This document shows positions 28,584 to 35,221 of a DNA stretch of 64,000 nucleotides, piece after piece; the stretch's first letter is position 1; each line of letters starts with the position of its first letter. The DNA lies in NCBI GenBank assembly GCA_964408025.1, contig CAYOXX010000004.1, forward strand, positions 21,574 to 85,573, read 5' to 3'. Below the pieces are notes generated by a model, which had not been told where the DNA came from, did not search any database, and saw only the letters and a program-made list of their open reading frames with translations. The position numbers and the translations under genes were made by a program. Source of the DNA: CAYOXX01 sp964408025. Lineage in GTDB: Bacteria > Acidobacteriota > DATKUA01.

Positions 28584-30086
28584 CTAGTAGCCGGGCAGCT
28601 TGGAGAAGTAGAAGCTGTGGTACTGTCCACTGCTCCCCTCGAGCCTGAAGAGGTTCAGGCTGCGCAGGGCGGGACCGAAAGCGCGCAGCAGCGGCCCGCC
28701 GCTCCATATTTTCCCCTTGTAGTTTGACCCCGCCAGGCGGTCGACCTGGCCGCTGCCGGGGTCGAAGGAGTAGCAGTCGAGCTGCAGCTCCTGCCAGGTG
28801 CGGGAGCCGTGAAGCTCTCTATAATACCCGGAACGCGAGTGGGTGATGAGGACGCGGCCGCCGTAGGTAAGCACAACATAGTTGGAGAAAAAACTGAAGG
28901 TTTCATAGGATAACCGGTCAGGAGTGCCCCAATACGGCCTGAACCAGGGGGCTGCCTTGAACTTGGCACGCTTCCCCATCCTCCCGCCTTCGGCGGAGAT
29001 CTGCTGATAGAAGTAAGTGTAACTCTTTGAGTTGCTTCCTATATATGGGCCTTCAGCGGGCGCGGCATGGGTGTAAAGCAGGTAGAGAGGCTCGCCCCCC
29101 TGCGTCGGGCTCGGGGGCACGCTAACGCGCGGCAGGAACACCGGGCTGACGAATGTTGGGTAGTGGATATTCGTCCTGTCGTTGGCGATCTTGCGCATCC
29201 TCATATCGAAGGAGTTTCCACCTTGGTCCGGTGTCACCCGCAGGACGTGGACCTGGTAGCCGATCTGGTCCACATAGTCTCGCGGGTCGTAGGGCATCCG
29301 CTTCAGCAGCGTTACGACACCGGGAACCATCCAGCTCTCGCCGTTCCAGGCCGGCCTGTAGGGGCGGAAGAGGCGGTAATTGCCGCCCTTCGGCAGCCTC
29401 ACGTCGGCAGCGCCCGGCTCCTGCAGCACGCCGGTCGAGGAGACCTCCATGAAGTAGGCCTCCCCCGCACGTCTCCCATAGAGGTCGTCGGAACTCTCAT
29501 TTATGTTGGCGCCGGCGAACACGCCGACCACGTCGCCGCGCACTCCCGCGGTGAGCCAGAGCATTTGGTAGTACATGTCCTCCGGAGCGTTTATCTCCAG
29601 CAGTGTCTCGAAGTCGGTGGTCAGCTTGCCGGATGCGTTGAACCTTGCCGCTGCGAAGCGGCCCACGTCGCTTACGCCCTCGGGGTAGTAGGCGATGAGC
29701 AGGAGCCCGTGATCGGGCGAGGGCGCCTGTTCGGCGAACCAGCAGGCGGCGGCCTGGCTTATCCTGCCTCCGGTCATCGTCAGCACGTCGGTCGCGGTGC
29801 CGACTTTGCCCTTGCTGTTGAGTGTGAAGGAGCGGAGCGTGTAGATGTCGAGCGACGGTGGCACATCCGTCTCCTCCATGTTCAAGGCGAAGACGACGCT
29901 GGAGTCGGCGCCCACCACTGCCCAGGCCAGCAACCGCACGTGGTGCTCGAAGCCCGTCACCTTGACCTTCTTGAGCTTATACTTCGCCGTCCCCGGCGCG
30001 GCCACGTCGTCCGCCGCCGCCGCACCCGCCAGCAGCGCCAGCGCTGCCATTACGCCCACAAAACTGCGGATAAGCTTGCTTTTCAT
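28584..30086 (-). CDS. Secreted protein of unknown function, tandem paralogue 1
   Basis: 500 residues from the ATG at 30086, with a Sec signal peptide (MKSKLIRSFVGVMAALALLAGAAAAD). The mature part is beta-rich with many aromatic residues, in repeating blocks that suggest a beta-propeller or jelly-roll-like surface protein; I do not recognise a family. It is closely similar throughout to the next gene (30471-32009). Shared segments include KKVKVTGFEH, LLAWA, FTLNSKGKVGT, TTDFETLLEI, AGVRGDVVGVFAGA, NGESWMVPGVVTLLKR and QYHSFYFSKLP. Both genes read towards the left with similar promoters and 3' flanks, so this is a tandem duplication. Confidence 0.7.
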   Translation of the reverse strand: MKSKLIRSFVGVMAALALLAGAAAADDVAAPGTAKYKLKKVKVTGFEHHVRLLAWAVVGADSSVVFALNMEETDVPPSLDIYTLRSFTLNSKGKVGTATDVLTMTGGRISQAAACWFAEQAPSPDHGLLLIAYYPEGVSDVGRFAAARFNASGKLTTDFETLLEINAPEDMYYQMLWLTAGVRGDVVGVFAGANINESSDDLYGRRAGEAYFMEVSSTGVLQEPGAADVRLPKGGNYRLFRPYRPAWNGESWMVPGVVTLLKRMPYDPRDYVDQIGYQVHVLRVTPDQGGNSFDMRMRKIANDRTNIHYPTFVSPVFLPRVSVPPSPTQGGEPLYLLYTHAAPAEGPYIGSNSKSYTYFYQQISAEGGRMGKRAKFKAAPWFRPYWGTPDRLSYETFSFFSNYVVLTYGGRVLITHSRSGYYRELHGSRTWQELQLDCYSFDPGSGQVDRLAGSNYKGKIWSGGPLLRAFGPALRSLNLFRLEGSSGQYHSFYFSKLPGY

Positions 30087-30132
30087 GGCGAATTCCCCAC
30101 TAGCCTGATAAAACTCGTTGAATATAGTCAGC

Positions 30133-30161
30133 AATGTAGCCGTTGTTAGACGCGATGGCAA
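30133..30161 (-). promoter_or_regulatory. Candidate promoter of paralogue 1
   Basis: Minus strand TTGCCA (30161-30156), 17 bases, then TACATT (30138-30133), about 50 bases before the ATG. The region upstream of paralogue 2 shares GCTCACGCTTG and GTCTAACA, but its -10 box is less clear. Confidence 0.4.
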
Positions 30162-30237
30162 GCGTGAGCAGGCACTTAATTACACAAGTTTATTGCTAAG
30201 TCGCCCCGCCTAGAGTGTTGTGAGTCAAGCAAGCTCT

Positions 30238-30436
30238 ACCTGTAGGGGAGTCCTTAAGGGCTCCCGTCTCCAAGTCATTGTAAGGGAGTCCTGCACTTGT
30301 CCCACAAAGCTTCAGCGTAGTCGGAGGCGGATGGTCCCCTTGAACACTCCGGGCTGCATAAAGGCCGCCCCTACAATCTGACGAGATAACCTGTAAAGTC
30401 ATTGTGAGGGGGGTCGTATATGCCCCCCTCTGAGTC
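30238..30436. repeat. Family A palindromes between the tandem paralogues
   Basis: It holds an uninterrupted copy TGTAGGGGAGTCC...GGGCTCCC, a copy broken by a longer insert with CAGCGTAGTCGGAGGCGGATG, the imperfect stem GGGCTGC/GCCGCCC, and a short GAGGGGGG...CCCCCCTC hairpin. The order matches that at 28397-28550, which places these repeats inside the duplicated unit. Confidence 0.75.
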
Positions 30437-30470
30437 AGCTGGTCAACATCCGGCGCGCGGGCGGTGTGGT

Positions 30471-32009
30471 CTAGTAGACGGGCAACTTGGAGAAATAGAA
30501 GCTGTGGTATTGTCCATTGCTCCCCTCGAGCCTGAAGAGGCTAAGGCTGCGCAGGAGGTAAGGGTAGGGGTAGCCGAAGGGGCGGATCAGCGGCCCGCCG
30601 CTCCACACCTTTCCCTTGTAGTTTGCCCCCGCCAGGCTATTGACCTGGCCGGTGCTGAGATTGAAGGAGTAGCAGTCCAGCTGTAGCTCCTGCCAGGTGC
30701 GGGATCCGCCGCTGAGCTCGGTATAGTAAGCGGAGCGCGAGTGGGTGAGGAGGGCGCAGCCGCAGTAGGTAAGCACAAGATAACTGGAGAAAAAACTGAA
30801 GGTTTCTCTGGATTTGCGGTTGGGAGTGCCTAAATACGGCCTGAACCAGGGGGTTGCGTTGAACTTACTACGCTCTCCGATCCTTTCGCCTTCGGCGGAG
30901 ATATGCTGATAGAAGTAGGTGTATCTCTTTGAGTGGGGACCTACAAGCGGGCCGTTTGCGGGTGCGGCATGGGTATAAAGCAGGTTGAGCGGCTCGCCTT
31001 CCTGCACCGGGCTCTCGGTCATGGGAGTGTGCGGCAGGTACGGCAGGAACACCAGGCTGACGTATGTCGGCCAGGGGACATTCGTCCTGTCGCTGGCGAT
31101 CTTGTGCATCTCCATATCGAAGGAGTCCCCGGCCTGGTTCGGTGTCACCCTTAGGACGTGGATCTGGTAGCCGATCTCGTCCACCCAGTCTGGGCGTTCC
31201 CAGGGCACCCGCTTCAGCAGCGTTACGACACCGGGAACCATCCAGCTCTCGCCGTTCCAGGCCGGTCCGTAGGGGCGGAAGAGGCGGAAATCGCCGTCCC
31301 TCGGCAGCCTCACGTCGGCAACGCCCGGCGTCCGCAGCACGCCGGTCGAGGATAACTCCATGAAGTAGGCCTCACTTGCGCGACTGCCCCACAAGTCGTC
31401 GTAGTCCATCTCTAATATATCGGCGCCGGCGAACACGCCGACCACGTCACCGCGCACTCCCGCGCTGAGCCAGAGGTCTTGAAAGACCATGTCCTCCGGA
31501 GCGCTTATCTCCAGCAGTGTCTCGAAGTCGGTGGTCAGCTCGCCGGATGCGTCGAAGCTTGCCGCCGCGAAGCGGCCCACGCTTCTTTCATCGTCTAAGC
31601 CTTCGGGGTGGTAGGCTATGAGCAGGAGCCCGTGCGCGGTCGAGGGCGTCGACTGGTCGTCGAACCAGAAGGCGGCTGCCTGGCATACCCTGCCTCCGTC
31701 CATCATCAGCAGGTCGTTCGAGGTGCCGACCTTGCCCCTGCTGTTGAGGGTGAAGGAGCGGAACGTGACGATGTCGGGCGCCGTCGACCTCAACGGCTTC
31801 TCAGTGTCCAAGGCGAAGACAACGCTGGAGTCGCCCACACCTGCCCAGGCCAGCAATTGCACCTGGTGCTCGAAGCCCGTAACCTTGACCTTCTTGATCC
31901 TATAGTTCGCAGTCCCTGATGCGGTCACGTCGTCCGCCGCCGCCGCACCAGCCAGCAGCGTCAACGCTGTTAATAAGCCAATAAAACTGCGGATAAATTT
32001 ACTTTTCAT
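30471..32009 (-). CDS. Secreted protein of unknown function, tandem paralogue 2
   Basis: 512 residues with the same signal peptide type as paralogue 1 (MKSKFIRSFIGLLTALTLLAGAAAAD). It is colinear with paralogue 1, with a few short insertions (for example VGDSSVVFALDTEKPLRS and PTYVSLVFLPYLPH), and both end in YFSKLP-x-Y. No catalytic motif or C-terminal sorting signal is visible. Recent duplication with divergence mainly in loops fits a secreted surface protein under changing selection (inference). Confidence 0.7.
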   Translation of the reverse strand: MKSKFIRSFIGLLTALTLLAGAAAADDVTASGTANYRIKKVKVTGFEHQVQLLAWAGVGDSSVVFALDTEKPLRSTAPDIVTFRSFTLNSRGKVGTSNDLLMMDGGRVCQAAAFWFDDQSTPSTAHGLLLIAYHPEGLDDERSVGRFAAASFDASGELTTDFETLLEISAPEDMVFQDLWLSAGVRGDVVGVFAGADILEMDYDDLWGSRASEAYFMELSSTGVLRTPGVADVRLPRDGDFRLFRPYGPAWNGESWMVPGVVTLLKRVPWERPDWVDEIGYQIHVLRVTPNQAGDSFDMEMHKIASDRTNVPWPTYVSLVFLPYLPHTPMTESPVQEGEPLNLLYTHAAPANGPLVGPHSKRYTYFYQHISAEGERIGERSKFNATPWFRPYLGTPNRKSRETFSFFSSYLVLTYCGCALLTHSRSAYYTELSGGSRTWQELQLDCYSFNLSTGQVNSLAGANYKGKVWSGGPLIRPFGYPYPYLLRSLSLFRLEGSNGQYHSFYFSKLPVY

Positions 32010-32399
32010 TGCGGAATCCCTCTCTAGCCAAATAAAAAATCGTTAAACCAGCAACCTGGCGCCTGTTAGACTTGAATTCAAGCGTGAGCACGCGCCTCTA
32101 CGTATTTGCAGATAAATCCATAGTCGCCCCCCCCAGAGGAAATCCAATTCATCCCCTCCAAGGAATTGGTAGAAAAGCAATTAAAAGCCTAATGATCAAG
32201 GCAAAGAGTCCGAGCCCAGGTTATTAGGCTCTATGCAACCATATTGCTTTTCAACCAGACTAAAACAGTAAGTAGCTTATTAGATATTAGGGAGGCTGGA
32301 AGTAACGGTGGTTACACCATGATTGATACTAATCTCTTGGCTATCCTGCGACACCGCATATTTATGTGGCCATGCGCGGGATTCATTTCAGGTCGTCCG

Positions 32400-32815
32400 C
32401 GAGGACGGCAGCCTGTAATGGGTGGGATCCTGAGGGGGGCCTTTACTTGTCCACCGTCGCTGAAGCTTTGGCGGACTTGTCCGCCGTAGCTTTAGCGGAG
32501 GCGGATGCCCCCCTCTCTTCGCTGGCAGTCAATATCGGCAGAGGGAAGTAACCCACAGCTCCCGTTTTCACCACAGAGACCTCAGAGACCACAGAGGAAG
32601 CGATTGTAGGGGAGTCCTGAATTTATCCGCCTCTGGCGGAGGGCTCCCGTGCCATTGTAGGGGAGTCCTTAAGGGCTCCCGTTTTCACCACAGAGACTCG
32701 AAGACGCGCCGTGGTGGGCACAGAGACCACAGAGGAAGCGATTGTAGGGGAGTCCTTTAGGGCTCCCGTTTGAAAATGAATCACTGTTTCGGGGGCGCTA
32801 AAGCACCCCCCTACA
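32400..32815. repeat. Dense repeat tract: mini-palindromes, CACAGAG modules, family A
   Basis: It holds a GGGGGGCC...GCCCCCCT palindrome with a long nested insert (about 32434-32514), then AGTCAATATCGGCAG, which resembles the 3' flank of the two secreted paralogues. Three CACAGAG modules follow (about 32568-32600, 32687-32707 and 32720-32740). Also present are an interrupted family A copy (32606-32648), an empty copy (32656-32680), a third copy (about 32745-32770) and a GGGGGCGC...GCACCCCC stem (about 32791-32813). The 1.3 kb gap 32010-33325 has no convincing gene. Confidence 0.7.
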
Positions 32816-33129
32816 CCAAGATTAGCGCATTATAAAAGCTTGTGTTGGCTTCTTAATCCGCCGTCCTCACCGCACACCTCGGCGCGCCCTGGCGGGGCGT
32901 ATCGACGCTACCCCTGGTCGGCGTCCGCCGACCTCGGGTAGTCCTTCCTCGACCTGAACTCGATGATCCCCACCGGGCACACCGCCGCTCAACGCCCATC
33001 CCGCACGCACTTCTCCGTATCTACATAAAAACCAATCGCTGCTCCCTCCAGAGAAAATACAATTCAGCCCTTCCAAGGGATCGCCAGAATTGCACTCAAA
33101 AGGTGCAAATGCACGGTGGAGCGTAGACA

Positions 33130-33320
33130 TGTAGCGGCAACTGTAACGACGACCTGTAGCGGCGGCTGTAGCGGCGACTTTTAAGTCGCCTACTCCCGCC
33201 GCCGGCGGGAGCAATTCATCGCGCAGTGGCGCGATTAGTCGAGCTGAAGCTCGACGCTACCTGCCGCTCCTTTCCTGTAGCGGACACCTTTAGGTGGCCT
33301 GGTCGGCCTAAAGGCCGACA
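33130..33320. repeat. Family B palindromic repeats
   Basis: A chain of GTAGCGG units and hairpins: GGCGACTT/AAGTCGCC (33173-33190), CCCGCC/GGCGGG, CGCGCAGTGGCGCG, the uninterrupted GTCGAGCTGAAGCTCGAC (33238-33255), CACCTTTAGGTGG, and TCGGCCT/AGGCCGA (33303-33318). The same order recurs at 38.3-38.5 kb. Confidence 0.75.
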
Positions 33321-33325
33321 AATAA

Positions 33326-33616
33326 TTATGCAAACACTCCGTCCAGATTCTTAGCGGACTTCAGCCTTTCATAAGTCGTGTAGCGCAAGTTCTGCGGAGC
33401 CCTGACTTTCCCGCCTTTGATCATTTTAATCGGCTTTATCTCCTTGGCCGGCTCGGCGAAGTAGATAATCACCTTGCCCGAGTCTTTGTATGGCTCGATG
33501 CTCTTTACGGGAGCGACATGAGTGATCGCCGAAATCGGGGCTACCTGGTACGAGGCTATATACTTGATCTGTTCGATCATACTGGCGTGAATGCGTACCT
33601 TGTACCAGCAACACAA
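33326..33616 (-). CDS. Small conserved-looking protein, possibly truncated at its N-terminus
   Basis: Up to 96 residues from a TTG; the first ATG is residue 13 (33580). The middle (YIASYQVAPISAITHVAPV...SGKVIIYF) and the end (RAPQNLRYTTYERLKSAKNLD) look like a real domain, and the WYKVRI segment before the ATG seems part of it. An in-frame stop lies just upstream of the TTG. It may therefore be the remaining C-terminal piece of a longer protein. The pattern recalls small PUA/EVE-like or nuclease-associated domains, but I cannot name a family. It borders the restriction-modification island. Confidence 0.45.
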   Translation of the reverse strand: MCCWYKVRIHASMIEQIKYIASYQVAPISAITHVAPVKSIEPYKDSGKVIIYFAEPAKEIKPIKMIKGGKVRAPQNLRYTTYERLKSAKNLDGVFA

Positions 33617-33660
33617 GTCATGGGTCTACATTGATCATTCTCTATCGACATTTTCTATAA

Positions 33661-33822
33661 TTACTTTTTGCTTTTCATTTTCTTGCACTCCTCACACAAC
33701 GGTAAATTCCCCGTGCCAGTTTTTCTATATTTTCTTTCTATGTTATTTCCTTTTGTGCAGTCACCATAAATATGATGCACAGTACCGTGTTTAGAGTAAT
33801 AAGAATTTACTTTTCTTGGCAT
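33661..33822 (-). CDS. Small zinc-ribbon-like protein
   Basis: 53 residues from the ATG at 33822, with AAGGAG seven bases upstream. It has HHIYGDC...GTGNLPLCEECKKM, which supplies His/Cys ligands for one metal site and ends in a basic tail. I recall tiny proteins of this pattern (HH...C...GNNIE...GTG...C..C) beside DNA-modification and phage-related genes, though the function is not established. It is AT-rich like the rest of the island. Confidence 0.6.
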   Translation of the reverse strand: MPRKVNSYYSKHGTVHHIYGDCTKGNNIERKYRKTGTGNLPLCEECKKMKSKK

Positions 33823-33882
33823 TTCACACTCCTTGATATCAATCAACAACAGATTCAACAGTTATACTACCCACTATTTAGC

Positions 33883-34133
33883 GGTGCCCGGGGATGAGGT
33901 CCCTATTCATAGTAATACCTCATTTTGGCTTGTGCCGCCTATGCGGACGGACTCTCGTACCGTCTTGTCGAGTATGACCTCTGACAGGTACTGTCATTGG
34001 TCCTCGACGTGGCGGCTTCTCAGAACATCTGTTCTTCGATTTTGCCATAAAATAGCACCTCCTTTCTAGGTGATAGCTTCACCGTGCCGTTTCAGTGTTA
34101 CTATCCCGAGTCAATGGAGGTTCCCCGGGCACC
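33883..34133. repeat. Inverted-repeat-bounded cassette
   Basis: A perfect 12-base inverted repeat (GGTGCCCGGGGA at 33883-33894, TCCCCGGGCACC at 34122-34133) encloses about 230 bases that hold one small gene (33920-34048) and its strong ribosome site. Outside, both ends are followed by TTTA after a two-base difference. The arms are far too distant to act as a terminator hairpin. Confidence 0.5.
33920..34048 (-). CDS. 42-residue basic protein inside the inverted-repeat cassette
   Basis: The ATG at 34048 has a very strong ribosome site (AAAGGAGGTG, seven to eight bases before it). The protein begins MAKSKNRCSEK and ends VPVRGHTRQDGTRVRPH plus RRHKPK, a highly basic pattern. I recall short proteins with GHTR-x-DGT-x-VRPH in several bacteria, of unknown role. 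It has no membrane segment. The remainder of 33823-34231 shows no other gene. Confidence 0.6.
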   Translation of the reverse strand: MAKSKNRCSEKPPRRGPMTVPVRGHTRQDGTRVRPHRRHKPK

Positions 34134-34231
34134 TAAACTCATTCTAATGATTTTTCTTACACTTGTCAAGCCGAAGTATTCCAAGGTGACTCTTTAATGA
34201 TAGGATATTGAAAAGTTATTTTAAATCACTA

Positions 34232-34330
34232 CTATGATACGCTCTCCTCGACTATCGCTATTTCTTCATCTGTCAGACCGTAAAGCTCGTAGACGAGCTG
34301 GTCGATCTGGCGGTATCTTGTTTTTCCCAT
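34232..34330 (-). pseudogene. Relic of a restriction-modification gene (C-terminal 32 codons)
   Basis: The frame from 34330 reads MGKTRYRQIDQLVYELYG and then LTDEEIAIVEESVS before a stop. The same ending is present in the intact enzyme at 35222-38212 (DKLVYELYGMTDEEIKIVE). Only the tail of a second, related enzyme remains, so a tandem or replaced copy has been lost. Whether the fragment is translated is unknown. Confidence 0.65.
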
Positions 34331-34377
34331 TTAATTATATCATCTTCTTTACAAATTATCTAGCCATATAAGATTAT

Positions 34378-35187
34378 TCATATGAGTTTTAATTCATGCA
34401 ATTTTTCTGTTATTTCATCTCTATAATTTCTCGGAACTATCAAGCCATAACCAACAACCTCTCCATTCTCTCCTTTTCTAAAATTATCGAAATACTTTCG
34501 AAAATACTTATTAACATTTTCATCCCTTTCACCTGTAAAACACCACTTAAAAAACTCTCCCGTTGAGCCTACTAAACAATCGTTAATCTGAAGTGCAAAA
34601 GAAACCCTTGTAGAAGTACAAACCAAACAAGGACATGCACAAAACCTTCTAAGTGGTTTTACAATATTTTGTTCAAATCTATACCCTTCATAATATGCTT
34701 TTTGATATACATTCAAATATTCCATTATTTTAATTTTTGAATCAGGCAACCAATCAAATACAGTGTCCAGATATGGATAATCATCTTTTTCTTTCAATAA
34801 ATTATAATTCTGCTCCAAATCAAATGATAGTCTCTGCAATATATTTGTAAATGACCATTTCCAACTTTCCGCACGATATTCTTTAGACCCTTTCCATACA
34901 AATGACATTATAAGTGTCATATTTAAATCTTTTGGCAATTTAAAGATGTCAGATCTTAACTCTGGTATTTTTTCCCTTAAATCTCTAAGTTTTTCACATT
35001 CCTTATCCATATAATTATATTTAATAACATCAGATAAGTCAAGCTGATATTTTTTCTTTATTCTTGCTACAGATAAATCTAATTTACGTAACATTGACCT
35101 TGGTATATAATATCCCCCAACAAGCATTCCATAATCTAAGTCATATTCATCGAGAAAACAAATAATGCTCTCAGAAAGCGTACTCAT
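34378..35187 (-). CDS. DUF3800-like protein (possible nuclease) next to the restriction-modification gene
   Basis: 269 residues, clearly AT-rich. The N-terminus IICFLDEYDLDYG matches the FxDES/D-type start of DUF3800 proteins (Asp13, Glu14). The late SFALQINDCLVGSTGEFF matches their LQxAD block (Asp203). DUF3800 proteins have an RNase H-like fold and often accompany restriction or other defence genes, but their activity is little known. The gene begins 34 bases after the restriction-modification gene and reads the same way, so they are probably co-transcribed. Cysteines cluster in FCACPCLVC (183-190), a possible metal site. Confidence 0.6.
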   Translation of the reverse strand: MSTLSESIICFLDEYDLDYGMLVGGYYIPRSMLRKLDLSVARIKKKYQLDLSDVIKYNYMDKECEKLRDLREKIPELRSDIFKLPKDLNMTLIMSFVWKGSKEYRAESWKWSFTNILQRLSFDLEQNYNLLKEKDDYPYLDTVFDWLPDSKIKIMEYLNVYQKAYYEGYRFEQNIVKPLRRFCACPCLVCTSTRVSFALQINDCLVGSTGEFFKWCFTGERDENVNKYFRKYFDNFRKGENGEVVGYGLIVPRNYRDEITEKLHELKLI

Positions 35188-35221
35188 AAATCACCTATCA
35201 CATTGAATATAAAAACGTACT

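Noticed and set aside
32244..32489. An 81-codon plus-strand frame
   Set aside because: It ends inside palindromic repeat DNA and has no ribosome site or recognisable pattern.
32560..32780. Repeated CACAGAG units as a possible CRISPR array
   Set aside because: Spacing is irregular, the units contain other palindromes, and there are no cas genes.
32867..33214. A 115-codon minus-strand frame, and a neighbouring frame reading VCPVGIIEFRSRKDYP
   Set aside because: The first runs through family B repeats and has no protein-like pattern. The second is only about 24 codons with no clear start site. It may be a relic but cannot be supported.
33883..34133. The 12-base inverted repeat as a transcription terminator
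   Set aside because: The arms are 227 bases apart and no T-run follows either arm.
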